From NCBI RefSeq assembly GCF_042432905.1, contig NZ_JBHLWI010000083.1, forward strand, positions 124,001 to 188,000: 64,000 nt of DNA, in the 5' to 3' direction. The notes under the pieces were generated by a model. The model saw only the letters and a list, made by a program, of their open reading frames with translations, searched no databases and was not told the origin of the DNA. Source of the DNA: Fontibacter flavus (GTDB taxonomy: Bacteria > Bacteroidota > Bacteroidia > Cytophagales > Cyclobacteriaceae). Within the stretch, counting starts at the first letter, position 1, and every line of letters starts with the position of its first letter. Made by a program: the position numbers and the translations under genes. Below are positions 29,341 through 38,391 of the stretch, in pieces.

Positions 29341-30750
29341 TTATCCTATGATTAGTTTCTGCCCCGGCTTGATAGAATTGGTGTTGAGGTTATTTAAACG
29401 TTTTATCTGGTCAACGGTAACTCCGTTAAGTTTTTTGGAAATCAACCAAAGAGAATCTCCTGGCTGAACAGTATAATATCTTGGATTATCCCCTGATTGA
29501 CTGTTGTTATCCGCCAAAGTATTCGAAGAAGGTGCCCTGTTTGAATATATGTGCAGAATTTGCCCCACCTTGATCGTATTGGAAGATAAGTTATTCCATG
29601 ATTTGATATTCGTCACAGTAGTACCATGTCTTTGGGCAATAGATCCCAACACATCTCCGGATTTTACTTTATAAGCAATTCTTTCAGCATTATTCGGAAC
29701 TGAAGCCTTTACAGACACAGGTGCAACTGGAGCACTTGCAGTTCTTAACTCTGCGATTCTTTCCGGACTGAGCTTCACTGCGGAAGCGTAGTATTCTTTC
29801 TCTTCGGTTATCTGAAAGGCCTTGTTTTTTGGAATCCTCAAAGCAAAATGCTGATGGGAACTTGGCAATAACCTATTCTGGATAGAAGGATTAAGTTCTT
29901 CTAAATCTTCAATACAAATAGAAGCCATTGTTGCCAACTGTTCAAGATCCAATTCCTGATTGAAAATTACTTTCTCATAGACAATAGGATATGTGGGGTT
30001 TTCAAGTATAAAATTATGCTCTTCCGCATAACGTAACACATACATCATTGCCTGAAACTGGGGAACATAGCTCCTTGTCTCCCTTGGCAAATAATCATAT
30101 ATACCCCAAAAAGTCGTTTTCCCCCCTGATCTTCGGATTGCTTTTCTCACATTACCCGGCCCACAATTGTATGCTGCCAAAGCCACTTCCCAATTTCCAA
30201 ACATTCTATAAAGAGATTTCAAATACTTTGCGGCTGCTTCTGTAGCTAATTCAGGATCCATCCTGTCGTCAATATCCCGATTCACTTCAAGATTATACAT
30301 CCTGCCTGTAGCCGGCATAAATTGCCACAAACCCATAGCGCCAACTCTTGATCTTGCTCTTGGATTTAATCCCGACTCAATGATTGCCAAAAACTTGATG
30401 TCATCAGGCATATCATGATGTGCCAATGTTTCTTCAAAAAGGGGAAAGAAAATATCTTTCCGCTTTAGTACCATTTTGGTATACTCCCTATTGCGAACAG
30501 TGAAATAGTTGATAAAAGAAAAAATCCTATCATTTAACTCGAATGACATTTCTGTATCCATTGCTTTGATACGTCCAGCCACCTCAGCGTATGTAAAATC
30601 AGGAATATATTCAAACTGATAGGAAGGAATGATGGTTTCTTCCTCAATTGAAGTATTGTTGATACCAAAAAGCTCCTGACCATGACTCAGATGATTAACC
30701 ATTAACATCATCGATACTGCGGAAATGATGGAAGGGATAATTTTTTTCAT
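29341..30750 (-). CDS. Membrane-bound lytic transglycosylase with two LysM domains (MltD-like)
   Basis: A 469-residue secreted enzyme with signal peptide 1-24. The SLT domain (about 105-230) carries the catalytic Glu in A-I-I-E-S-G-L-N-P, then G-A-M-G-L-W-Q-F-M-P and A-A-Y-N-C-G-P-G-N. Two LysM modules are at about 358-402 and 425-469; both have the S-G-D/P-G-D-x-L start. It cleaves glycan strands between MurNAc and GlcNAc. The gatA stop lies 14 bases upstream, so the gene is probably in the tatA-gatA transcript. Confidence 0.93.
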   Translation of the reverse strand: MKKIIPSIISAVSMMLMVNHLSHGQELFGINNTSIEEETIIPSYQFEYIPDFTYAEVAGRIKAMDTEMSFELNDRIFSFINYFTVRNREYTKMVLKRKDIFFPLFEETLAHHDMPDDIKFLAIIESGLNPRARSRVGAMGLWQFMPATGRMYNLEVNRDIDDRMDPELATEAAAKYLKSLYRMFGNWEVALAAYNCGPGNVRKAIRRSGGKTTFWGIYDYLPRETRSYVPQFQAMMYVLRYAEEHNFILENPTYPIVYEKVIFNQELDLEQLATMASICIEDLEELNPSIQNRLLPSSHQHFALRIPKNKAFQITEEKEYYASAVKLSPERIAELRTASAPVAPVSVKASVPNNAERIAYKVKSGDVLGSIAQRHGTTVTNIKSWNNLSSNTIKVGQILHIYSNRAPSSNTLADNNSQSGDNPRYYTVQPGDSLWLISKKLNGVTVDQIKRLNNLNTNSIKPGQKLIIG

Positions 30751-30764
30751 GATCAGGTGCTGTT

Positions 30765-32195
30765 TTAATTAATTTTTAAATCCATTAAGTAATTGGCAAA
30801 AGCATATAGCTCAGCCTCTTTGAAAGAGTTTGCCATAACCTGTATACCTATTGGTAACCCTTGTTTATCTGTGCCATTAGGCAAAGAAAGGGAAGGCACC
30901 CCTGAAACTGAAGCTTGTACAGTAAACAAATCTTCAAGATACATGGCTACAGGGTCATTACTATGCTCTCCAAATTTAAACGCTGTTGATGGCGTTGTCG
31001 GCATAATAATATAGTCATATTTTGTCAATAAATTCTCTGTGAATTCCTTGATCAATCTTCTTACCTTCTGTGCTTTTGTGAAATATGCATCATAATAACT
31101 TGCACTTAGCACAAAAGCCCCAAGCATAATACGCCTTTTCACTTCTTCTCCAAAGCCTTCAGATCTTGTTTTTTTATACATACTTTCCAAATTATGGGCA
31201 TTTGGAGTTCTGTATCCATATTTCACCCCATCAAACCTAGACAAATTTGAACTCGCCTCTGCCGTGGTCAGGATATAGTAAGTCGGCAATACATATTTCA
31301 ACAAGGGGAAATGTACTTCTTCAACCGTATGCCCTTCTTGCTTCAATTTATCAAGTACCGCAAGCGTATTCTCTTTTATTTCCGGCTGCAGCGCAGGTGA
31401 CTCCAATGTTTCAGTCAAAAAAGCAACTTTTGCTCTTTTATCAAAATGCAGTAGTTCAGAATAATGAGGGACAGGCTTTCTTGATGCAGTGCTGTCGAAA
31501 TTATCAGGTCCAGCCATTATCTCCATGACCAAGGCATTGTCCCTCACATTTCTCGAAAACACACCAATAGTGTCAAAAGAAGATGCATAAGCAATCAAGC
31601 CCCATCTGGAAACCCTGGAATAAGTTGGTTTTATGCCAACCAACCCGGTAAAAGCCGCTGGCTGCCTCACAGACCCACCTGTATCAGTACCTAAAGACAC
31701 TGTACATAAATTGGCCTGAACTGCCACTGCTGAGCCGCCGGAGGAACCTCCAGGAACTCTTGTTTCATCAGCAGCATTCAATACTTTACCATGCACGGAA
31801 TTCTCATTCGAACTCCCCATCCCAAATTCATCACAGTTCAGTCTACCTATGATTATGGCATCTTCATCTATAAGCCTTTGGACGGCGGTTGCCGTAAACT
31901 GAGAGACAAAACCTCCCAGTATTTTGCTGGAAGCATTGACTTCATGGTCTTTGTAAACCAGGACGTCCTTGATGCCTATTACCATACCCGCCAACCTACC
32001 GGACTTGCCTGAAGCTATTTTTTCATCCACTTTGGCTGCTTGCTCCAATGCAGAATCCTTATAAACTTCAACGAAGGCGTTGAGATGCGCCTTCGTCTGA
32101 ATGTTTTGTAGATAATAATTTACTATCGCTTTACAATCGGTCTCCCCATTTTCAAGCGACTTTTTTATCTCGTCAAATGAATGGAATTTTTCCAA
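30765..32195 (-). CDS. gatA: Asp-tRNA(Asn)/Glu-tRNA(Gln) amidotransferase subunit A
   Basis: A 476-residue amidase-signature enzyme. The catalytic triad is visible: Lys in V-I-G-I-K-D-V, cis-Ser in G-T-D-T-G-G-S-V and the nucleophile loop G-G-S-S-G-G-S-A. Length and C-terminal P-T-T-P-S-T-A-F-K-F fit GatA rather than a generic amidase. It forms GatCAB, which amidates mischarged tRNA; gatB and gatC are absent from the window. It lies 21 bases after tatA. Confidence 0.93.
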   Translation of the reverse strand: MEKFHSFDEIKKSLENGETDCKAIVNYYLQNIQTKAHLNAFVEVYKDSALEQAAKVDEKIASGKSGRLAGMVIGIKDVLVYKDHEVNASSKILGGFVSQFTATAVQRLIDEDAIIIGRLNCDEFGMGSSNENSVHGKVLNAADETRVPGGSSGGSAVAVQANLCTVSLGTDTGGSVRQPAAFTGLVGIKPTYSRVSRWGLIAYASSFDTIGVFSRNVRDNALVMEIMAGPDNFDSTASRKPVPHYSELLHFDKRAKVAFLTETLESPALQPEIKENTLAVLDKLKQEGHTVEEVHFPLLKYVLPTYYILTTAEASSNLSRFDGVKYGYRTPNAHNLESMYKKTRSEGFGEEVKRRIMLGAFVLSASYYDAYFTKAQKVRRLIKEFTENLLTKYDYIIMPTTPSTAFKFGEHSNDPVAMYLEDLFTVQASVSGVPSLSLPNGTDKQGLPIGIQVMANSFKEAELYAFANYLMDLKIN

Positions 32196-32216
32196 GGTAT
32201 TTATCTTTGGTTCCGT

Positions 32217-32420
32217 TTAGTCTTTTTTCTTCTTTTCTTTCAGACCTTCTTCTAGGTCATCCTGAATTTCTTTGGTGGCATCTTTGAATTCTCTGATTCC
32301 TCTGCCTAGCCCTCTTGCCAATTCAGGGATTCTCTTAGCTCCAAAAAGCAGGAGAATCACCAAGACGATAAGGATAATAGATCCTCCACCCATATTTTGA
32401 AAGAAACCCAATGTTGTCAT
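32217..32420 (-). CDS. tatA: Twin-arginine translocase subunit TatA/TatE
   Basis: A 67-residue protein: short periplasmic N-terminus, one membrane helix (about 12-24), then F-G-A-K-R-I-P-E-L-A-R-G-L-G, the amphipathic helix of TatA, and a basic charged tail. It forms the pore of the Tat path for folded proteins. A very good promoter lies directly upstream. tatC is not present. With gatA and the transglycosylase it leads the longest uninterrupted minus-strand run of the window. Confidence 0.95.
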   Translation of the reverse strand: MTTLGFFQNMGGGSIILIVLVILLLFGAKRIPELARGLGRGIREFKDATKEIQDDLEEGLKEKKKKD

Positions 32421-32450
32421 GATGAATTTGTTTAGGATTTTAAATTATTA

Positions 32451-32482
32451 CAAAGATACGCTAGCATCAGTCTAACACAAAA
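32451..32482 (-). promoter_or_regulatory. tatA promoter, full consensus
   Basis: On the minus strand TTTTG (32478-32482), exactly 19 bases, then TATCTTTG (32451-32458). This matches the Bacteroidota -33/-7 consensus with ideal spacing. The tatA ATG lies 30 bases past the -7 box. Confidence 0.85.
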
Positions 32483-32533
32483 GAAAGCTGCATTCATATC
32501 TCTGTTTTTTTATAAATATACGAATTATTTGTT

Positions 32534-33778
32534 TTATCGCCCTGCTAGCCAAATGGATGGATTCAAAGGCTGCAAGCCTTTCCAGGTCTCAAAATGAACC
32601 TCTGCCACGCCTTCCTTATTGGTATAGACCTGACCGAGAACCTGCTTGGCTGTAACTTTTTGCCCTGATTTGACAGAAATGACCTTTAGCTTGCTATACA
32701 TGGTATAATATTCTCCATGACGGACCACTATTGTCCCCCCATAGCCAGGAATTGTTCCGATTTTGATCACTTCCCCATCAAAGACAGCCCTAACACTTGC
32801 ATTGGGTGTAGTCTGTATATCCACACCGTCGTTATCCTCAGTAATACCCTTCAGGGTAGGATGCGGATGTGTACCAAATGGTCTTGAAATAAAGCCACTC
32901 TCTACCGGCCACGGCAATTTACCCCTGTTTCCTGCAAAAGAAGATGAAAGTGCCGCTGCTTCTGGGGTCAACGGAATACTACTTCCTGATGCTCGTGAAG
33001 CTGTGGAATTTGCTTTTTTAGCTTCTGCTTCTGCCTTCCTTATCTCTTCCTCAATGATCGCTTTGATCATCTTATTGAGATTTTCCTGCTGCTTTTTGGC
33101 AGCGGCGATCTGTTTCCTGAGATCCTGTTCCTGTTGGGTAAGGGTATTGACAATTCCCTGCTGTTCCTGCTTGGCCTTGTCCAACTGCTGTTTTTGCTGT
33201 TGTTCCTGCTGAAGCACTTCCTGTTTATCAGTCTTCTTCTGTTCCAGCATTTTCCGCTGGTCTGCCAGTTCAAGAGTCACCTTTTCAATCTGTTCAACTT
33301 GTTTTTTACGGGCATCTGAATATTGCTTGAGATATTTCAATCTCATGTAAAACTGCTTGAAAGTATCTGAACTGAAAACGAAAGCAGTCATAGTCATACC
33401 CTGATTCAACTTAGAGGAAGTGTAAATCATTCCGGAATATTCTTCCCTAAGATTCTTCAAATCCTTTTCAAGATTAGTGATCTTGGATTCTGTTTCTCTT
33501 ATTTCAGTATCCAATAACCGCACTTCTCTATTCAGAGTATTGATATAACTAATCCTGTTCTGAAGCTGCTTATTGACTGCATTGAGCTGACCTACAGAAA
33601 CTTTCTTTGTTTCTGCTGTTTTCTTTAGTATTTGGTCAAATTCAAGCAATCTCTTTTGGATCTCTGCTTTTTCCCTTTCTAAATCCGCCCTGCTCTTTCT
33701 CGTCTGGGCATAGATTTCCTGATGGGAAATCATCCAGACCATTAAAGCAGCAAAGAAAAAAGACAAAGATATTCTCAT
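32534..33778 (-). CDS. EnvC-like murein hydrolase activator (degenerate LytM)
   Basis: A 414-residue secreted protein: signal peptide 1-24, a long coiled coil (about 25-250, Gln/Lys-rich), and a C-terminal M23/LytM domain (about 290-414). The zinc and catalytic positions are lost: the first H-x-x-x-D reads N-D-G-V-D, the central Y-A-H-L reads Y-S-K-L, and the H-x-H reads E-V-H. It should therefore be a non-enzymatic activator of amidases, like EnvC. It is the third gene of an operon with the TPR protein and the DUF4292 lipoprotein, with two bases between. Confidence 0.9.
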   Translation of the reverse strand: MRISLSFFFAALMVWMISHQEIYAQTRKSRADLEREKAEIQKRLLEFDQILKKTAETKKVSVGQLNAVNKQLQNRISYINTLNREVRLLDTEIRETESKITNLEKDLKNLREEYSGMIYTSSKLNQGMTMTAFVFSSDTFKQFYMRLKYLKQYSDARKKQVEQIEKVTLELADQRKMLEQKKTDKQEVLQQEQQQKQQLDKAKQEQQGIVNTLTQQEQDLRKQIAAAKKQQENLNKMIKAIIEEEIRKAEAEAKKANSTASRASGSSIPLTPEAAALSSSFAGNRGKLPWPVESGFISRPFGTHPHPTLKGITEDNDGVDIQTTPNASVRAVFDGEVIKIGTIPGYGGTIVVRHGEYYTMYSKLKVISVKSGQKVTAKQVLGQVYTNKEGVAEVHFETWKGLQPLNPSIWLAGR

Positions 33779-33780
33779 CG

Positions 33781-34518
33781 CTAAAACTGAAAAGGAAATG
33801 TTAGAAGTGAATCAACTATCTCAATTCTAGTCATTTCCAAATTAATAATGGCAACTTGCTGGCCCTCCGGGGAATTGTAGGACACTTTCAGAAGCATTTT
33901 ATTTGGGAAAGGCTGATTGCCGATATCTTCAAAGGTAGGATAATTTGCCAATAGTGTTCCTTTACCTGACATGGAAGTGCTGTTCAGCTCTTCAACCTTG
34001 CCGTGCCTTGTACTTACCCGGGAATGGTACCTGACATCATCCCTTGTCTGGGTCAATTCAAAGTATTGACCTACACGGATTAACCTATCTCTATAGCTGA
34101 ATTCATGCGGAATATTGGCATAAATCATATTTTGAATCAAATCTAAACTCAAATTCAACTCATACCTGTCTTCAATTTCCTTGAAGCTCATGTTGATATC
34201 CCCTCCATTTAACCTATCCTTAATCCTAACCTTATCCTTGGTAATAGCACCTCTAAATGCCTCTAGTCCTAAACCTGGAGTAACACTGAACCAAATAATA
34301 CTGTCTTTTTTAGCCCTAAAGTTTATGGTCCCCCTTGTTGTTTTCCCATTTGCTTCTTCAATGACTATCCTACCTCTGACTGTCAAATAGTCAAAATCAA
34401 AATAAGTAGGCTCAAATTCCTGCATAACCTCATCGGAAGTATACAGGTTTGGTTTTTTTGCACATCCGATAATTAAAAAGGAAAAAACCAATAAAATCCC
34501 TAAAAATAACCTAATCAT
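33781..34518 (-). CDS. DUF4292 lipoprotein, LolB-like fold candidate
   Basis: A 245-residue lipoprotein (lipobox LIIGC, Cys 19). The body starts with V-R-G-R-I-V-I-E-E and continues R-G-T-I-N-F-R-A-K-K-D-S-I-I-W-F, then T-P-G-L-G-L-E-A-F-R-G. This is the pattern of the LolA/LolB carrier fold, although sequence identity with LolB cannot be judged here. I recall DUF4292 being placed with LolB-like families. It overlaps the TPR gene by eight bases and runs into the EnvC-like gene, so all three are one transcriptional and translational unit. Confidence 0.8.
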   Translation of the reverse strand: MIRLFLGILLVFSFLIIGCAKKPNLYTSDEVMQEFEPTYFDFDYLTVRGRIVIEEANGKTTRGTINFRAKKDSIIWFSVTPGLGLEAFRGAITKDKVRIKDRLNGGDINMSFKEIEDRYELNLSLDLIQNMIYANIPHEFSYRDRLIRVGQYFELTQTRDDVRYHSRVSTRHGKVEELNSTSMSGKGTLLANYPTFEDIGNQPFPNKMLLKVSYNSPEGQQVAIINLEMTRIEIVDSLLTFPFQF

Positions 34519-36241
34519 AATATCTCTGCTCCTTAATTTTCTTGATCAAAAACGCTGAAGTTTCTTCTCCCCCCTCTGCTTTTTTCCAATAGCTTAAAGC
34601 CTCCTTTCTGTTACCGAGATGGTAAAGGATGTCGCCATAATGCTCAAGCATCACCCCACTTGGTTTTTCTTCTAATTCAAGGGCTCTTTCCATAAATAGC
34701 CTGGCATTCTCATAATCTTTCAATTGAAAGAGCACCCAGGCATGCGTATCGAGATAGGTAGAATTGTTTGGAAATTTTTTAACCAACTGTTCTGACATTC
34801 CCTTGGCTTTGTCCAAGTCCTTTTTAGCCAACGATAAGAAGTAGGCATAATTGTTCAACACATGTTCATCATCCGGCTTCGCTGCCAAAACTTCATCATA
34901 AGCTCGAAAAGCTTCTTCTTTTTTACCAACCTGATGATAAGCATCACCCAAGGAAGCCATGATCAATAGGTTCAAAGGTTTATTTTTACCTGCATTGTTT
35001 TCAATGGCGCTCAATAATGAAGCTACCGCTTCCTCCCCCTTTTTCTGTGCCAATTTTGCAGTACCATCAAAAAACCAAAACTCTGACTTTTCCGGAAATT
35101 CATCCACTGCTGTTATGGTATACTTTTCAATATCAGCATAATCTTCTCCGAGTTCAAACATGATGGTGATGATGCCTTGTAAAACCTGGGCATTCGAAGG
35201 GGAAACTGTAATTGCTTTTTTATAATAAGTAAGAGCTTCCTTTTTTTGATTATTGAAATATAGCCTGTCACCCAAAATAGTCAAAACATCAGGATCGTTG
35301 GGATGATGCTCTTCCAACTCCTTAACCAAAACAGTCATCAATGAATCCCTTCTTGCAGTCTTCATTTCCTGCAATAAATCAGAAAAAGCCTCTGCCTTTA
35401 CCCTACCTTCAAGATCTGGATTTGAAAAAGCAGCAACCATCAGCCTTTCAGCTGTATCAATATTTCCTTTCTCCTTATACAAAGCATAGGCTGCCAATTG
35501 CAGGTCCGGTTGATTGGGATAGGAATCCAAAGAAGATTCCACTAGTTTAATTGCTTGGTCTATCCGCCCATTATTGAATAGTATTTCTACAAGATTTAGC
35601 ACATACTGCGAATTGCCAGGATGTGCTTCTATCAGCTTTTCCCCTTCTTGTATTGCACTGCTCAGGTCATTCCTTCTGAGCAAAATCCTTTGTTTTTGAA
35701 TGGTCAATTGTTCTGCCATTCCATAATACTCCTCCGCTCTCGTCAATGCATCCAGAGCATTATCAAAATCACCAGAAGTCAGGTAAAGCGATGCTAAATC
35801 AAGGATATAATTTTGATTTTCTTCCGTATTAGACATCAGGTTCTCCAATATCTCAGCTGCTTTTTTTGGGTTACCCTGCTTGGAATATGCTTCAGCCATC
35901 ACCAAGTTATAATACTTGTTGTCCGGATCGGCCTCAACTGCCTTTAAACCATACTCCATGGCTTCACCCACCCTATTGGCTCGAAGTAGAATCTCTGCAA
36001 TCTTGAAATTTATAGCTGCCTCATCAGGACTGATTTCTTTTGCTTTTTGAAAATAAAAATACGCGCGGTCAAAATCTTCCAACATCAGGAATCTTTGGCC
36101 ATCTATAAAAAGACGGGAAGCCCTTGCTTCACGCAGCTGTTCTTTCTTTTCCTTTTTGGAAAGTTTTACCTGGGCAAAACCCGGTAGAACCACCATCAAA
36201 GTAAAAGTAAATACTAATATGAACTTAAGATTGATTTTCAC
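34511..36241 (-). CDS. Secreted tetratricopeptide-repeat protein
   Basis: A 576-residue protein with signal peptide 1-24 (ending GFAQ), then more than a dozen TPR-like repeats of about 34 residues throughout (for example A-Y-F-Y-F-Q-K-A-K-E-I-S-P-D, R-A-Y-D-E-V-L-A-A-K-P-D-D). There is no enzymatic domain. It is likely a periplasmic or outer-membrane scaffold. It leads the operon with the LolB-like lipoprotein and the EnvC-like activator, an order I recall as common in Bacteroidota, so a role in envelope assembly is inferred. It has its own promoter at 36325-36358. Confidence 0.88.
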   Translation of the reverse strand: MKINLKFILVFTFTLMVVLPGFAQVKLSKKEKKEQLREARASRLFIDGQRFLMLEDFDRAYFYFQKAKEISPDEAAINFKIAEILLRANRVGEAMEYGLKAVEADPDNKYYNLVMAEAYSKQGNPKKAAEILENLMSNTEENQNYILDLASLYLTSGDFDNALDALTRAEEYYGMAEQLTIQKQRILLRRNDLSSAIQEGEKLIEAHPGNSQYVLNLVEILFNNGRIDQAIKLVESSLDSYPNQPDLQLAAYALYKEKGNIDTAERLMVAAFSNPDLEGRVKAEAFSDLLQEMKTARRDSLMTVLVKELEEHHPNDPDVLTILGDRLYFNNQKKEALTYYKKAITVSPSNAQVLQGIITIMFELGEDYADIEKYTITAVDEFPEKSEFWFFDGTAKLAQKKGEEAVASLLSAIENNAGKNKPLNLLIMASLGDAYHQVGKKEEAFRAYDEVLAAKPDDEHVLNNYAYFLSLAKKDLDKAKGMSEQLVKKFPNNSTYLDTHAWVLFQLKDYENARLFMERALELEEKPSGVMLEHYGDILYHLGNRKEALSYWKKAEGGEETSAFLIKKIKEQRYYD

Positions 36242-36324
36242 TTAACAGTTATTATGCGTTATATGGCTTCTGATTTGAGCTTTACGGAAGAAGCATTCCA
36301 ATAGTTCTCTTTAAGGCAATAACA

Positions 36325-36358
36325 CAAACTTAATGCCTTTTTGTTCGTATTGTCAAAA
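36325..36358 (-). promoter_or_regulatory. Promoter of the TPR-DUF4292-envC operon
   Basis: On the minus strand TTTTG (36354-36358), a 21-base spacer, then TAAGTTTG (36325-36332). The leader to the TPR start would be about 75-80 bases. The rest of 36242-36404 shows nothing else. Confidence 0.75.
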
Positions 36359-36404
36359 TGTCAATACCTCTTTCTTTCATAAAGGCTAAACTGTAGGTCC
36401 ATTC

Positions 36405-36839
36405 TTATGATTTCCCTGTACTTCCATAGCCTCCCGCACCTCTTTGGGTTTCTGAAAGCACTTCCACTGCCTCCCATTTTATCTGTTCATGCTTGGCCAC
36501 TACCATTTGGGCAATCCTTTCTCCATCCTGAACAACAAAAGGTTCATTGGACAAATTGACTAAAAGGACTTTCACTTCACCTCTATAGTCGGCATCAATT
36601 GTACCAGGAGTATTAAGGACTGTTAGTCCATGCTTATAAGCCAAACCACTTCTTGGACGCACTTGTGCTTCATAACCTTCAGGTAACTCAATAAAAAGGC
36701 CTGTACCAATCAATTGCCTTTCCAATGGACCAATGGTCACCGGAACTTCTAAATTAGCCCTCAGATCTAATCCAGCAGCTAATGGTGTCTGGTATTCGGG
36801 AAGTGAATGCTTGGACTGATTGATGACTTTTACTTTCAT
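36405..36839 (-). CDS. dut: dUTP diphosphatase
   Basis: A 144-residue trimeric dUTPase with all five motifs in order: G-L-D-L-R-A, P-R-S-G-L-A, G-T-I-D-A-D-Y-R-G-E-V, E-R-I-A-Q-M-V, and the C-terminal R-G-A-G-G-Y-G-S-T-G arm. It hydrolyses dUTP to dUMP. Its start overlaps the flippase stop by four bases, giving coupled translation. Confidence 0.97.
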   Translation of the reverse strand: MKVKVINQSKHSLPEYQTPLAAGLDLRANLEVPVTIGPLERQLIGTGLFIELPEGYEAQVRPRSGLAYKHGLTVLNTPGTIDADYRGEVKVLLVNLSNEPFVVQDGERIAQMVVAKHEQIKWEAVEVLSETQRGAGGYGSTGKS

Positions 36840-38359
36840 GATTTTCTTTTATTAAACTGACTTTTGAATTCTTCTACCTGCTTTTTTTCAAAAAACAAAA
36901 CTACGATAACAAATAGAATCACAAGTCCATTTTTCAACATAAATTGAATGACAGGAATTTCAAATTCCATATAAAAACCCAAATAACTCAGGCTAAAGCC
37001 TAAAAAAAGATAAAACAAACCTTTGGACAATTGATAAGGAATGGGGAAGTATTTTTGCCCGTACCAATAACAAACCACTGACATGATAAAATAACTGGCT
37101 AAAGTACTGAGAGCGGCCCCCATATACCCAAACACCGGCACAAGAAGAAAGATAACCAGTACTGTGACTATAGCGCCAAGTAAAGTGATATAAAAGGAAT
37201 ATTTGGTTTGATCTGTAAGTTTAAACCATATACTGAGGTTAAAATAAATCCCTAAAAAGAGATATCCCATCAATAAAACTGGGACAATATTAAGTGCTTC
37301 CCAATACCCTGGGTCTCTAAGGAATATTTTACCGAGAATATCCAAATTGACAGAAATAAGCACCATTAAGGTCGAACAGAAAATCACAAAGGCATGCATC
37401 ACCTTGGCAAAAAGTTCAGGACTGTTTTTATCTGTAGACTGATTAAAAAAGAAAGGTTCTGCGGCATATTTAAAAGCCTGAATCACCAAATTCATAAAAA
37501 TGGCCAGTTTGAAATTGGCTCCAAAAACTCCCCCGGCCTCCCTGGAACTCAAGCCTTCATAAAAATTATCAGGGAGCAGGTACTCAAATAGTCCTCTGGA
37601 GAACACTTCATTGGTCACTCCCGCAAGCCCCATAAACAGCAAGGGCACAGCATAATGCCACATAGGTTTGATAACTGCTTTTTCAATCCCAAATGTAAAC
37701 TTCCCGGAAAGCTTAAATAACCAGGGAACCATCAAGGCATTTGCTATCAAATTAGAAAGCAAAATATAATCAACCCCCCAATTCGGTTTATAAATGATTC
37801 CTATCAGGTCCTTAAGAACAGGAAAAATATCGCCTGACCAAACATGAAAGCAAAAAACGATAAAGAAGATATTGAAACCTACATTTAAAAGGATATTGGC
37901 CAGTTTGGTAAGTGCGAATTGCAGTGCTTTATTTTCCTTTCTAAGCTTTGCATAAGGTATCGCCAAAACCGCATCTATCACCAAAATCCAAGCCATCCAT
38001 CTAAACAGATGTTCTTGCCCTTCATATCCAAGCCATGTGGCCAATGAAGCTGAGCTCAAATAAATAATTGCACCCATGGATAAGGCACTTGTGATCAGCA
38101 AGGATTGGATTTGGGCATAAACTTTCTGTGGATCAAGACCTTTTCCTGTTGCAAAACGGAAATAGGTAGTCTCCATCCCGTAGGTAAACAAAATATTCAA
38201 AAAGGCAATAAATGCGTAAATGGCAGTGAAAGAGCCTAAAGACTCCTTGTCCAAATAGGCAGTATATATGGGCAGAAGTAAAAAGTTAATGGTTTTGCCA
38301 ATAATACTGCTGATGCCATAAATGGCAGTTTGCCCTGCTAGTTTCTTGAGTTGGCCCAT
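36836..38359 (-). CDS. Polysaccharide/oligosaccharide flippase (MOP superfamily)
   Basis: A 507-residue integral-membrane protein of about 14 helices of the Wzx/MATE-like polysaccharide flippase type. The N-terminal L-A-G-Q-T-A-I-Y-G-I-S-S-I-I-G-K is typical of the family. It probably flips a lipid-linked glycan, possibly O-antigen or a peptidoglycan-linked sugar, across the inner membrane. No glycosyltransferases adjoin. A terminator-like hairpin lies in the 20-base gap to the upstream enoyl-CoA hydratase gene. dut follows with a four-base overlap. Confidence 0.85.
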   Translation of the reverse strand: MGQLKKLAGQTAIYGISSIIGKTINFLLLPIYTAYLDKESLGSFTAIYAFIAFLNILFTYGMETTYFRFATGKGLDPQKVYAQIQSLLITSALSMGAIIYLSSASLATWLGYEGQEHLFRWMAWILVIDAVLAIPYAKLRKENKALQFALTKLANILLNVGFNIFFIVFCFHVWSGDIFPVLKDLIGIIYKPNWGVDYILLSNLIANALMVPWLFKLSGKFTFGIEKAVIKPMWHYAVPLLFMGLAGVTNEVFSRGLFEYLLPDNFYEGLSSREAGGVFGANFKLAIFMNLVIQAFKYAAEPFFFNQSTDKNSPELFAKVMHAFVIFCSTLMVLISVNLDILGKIFLRDPGYWEALNIVPVLLMGYLFLGIYFNLSIWFKLTDQTKYSFYITLLGAIVTVLVIFLLVPVFGYMGAALSTLASYFIMSVVCYWYGQKYFPIPYQLSKGLFYLFLGFSLSYLGFYMEFEIPVIQFMLKNGLVILFVIVVLFFEKKQVEEFKSQFNKRKS

Positions 38360-38370
38360 TTCAAAAAAGA

Positions 38371-38391
38371 AAAGGGGAATTACTCCCCTTT
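38371..38391 (-). terminator. Terminator-like hairpin between the hydratase and flippase genes
   Basis: An 8-base stem aaagggga (38371-38378) with tccccttt (38384-38391), five-base loop, overlapping the hydratase stop. On the minus strand a T-rich run follows and the flippase ATG lies 11 bases beyond the stem, so read-through would be partial. Confidence 0.6.

Noticed and set aside
32763..33212. 149-codon frame antisense to the EnvC-like gene
   Set aside because: Its Cys/Ser/Leu-rich composition is the mirror of the Gln/Lys coiled coil on the other strand.
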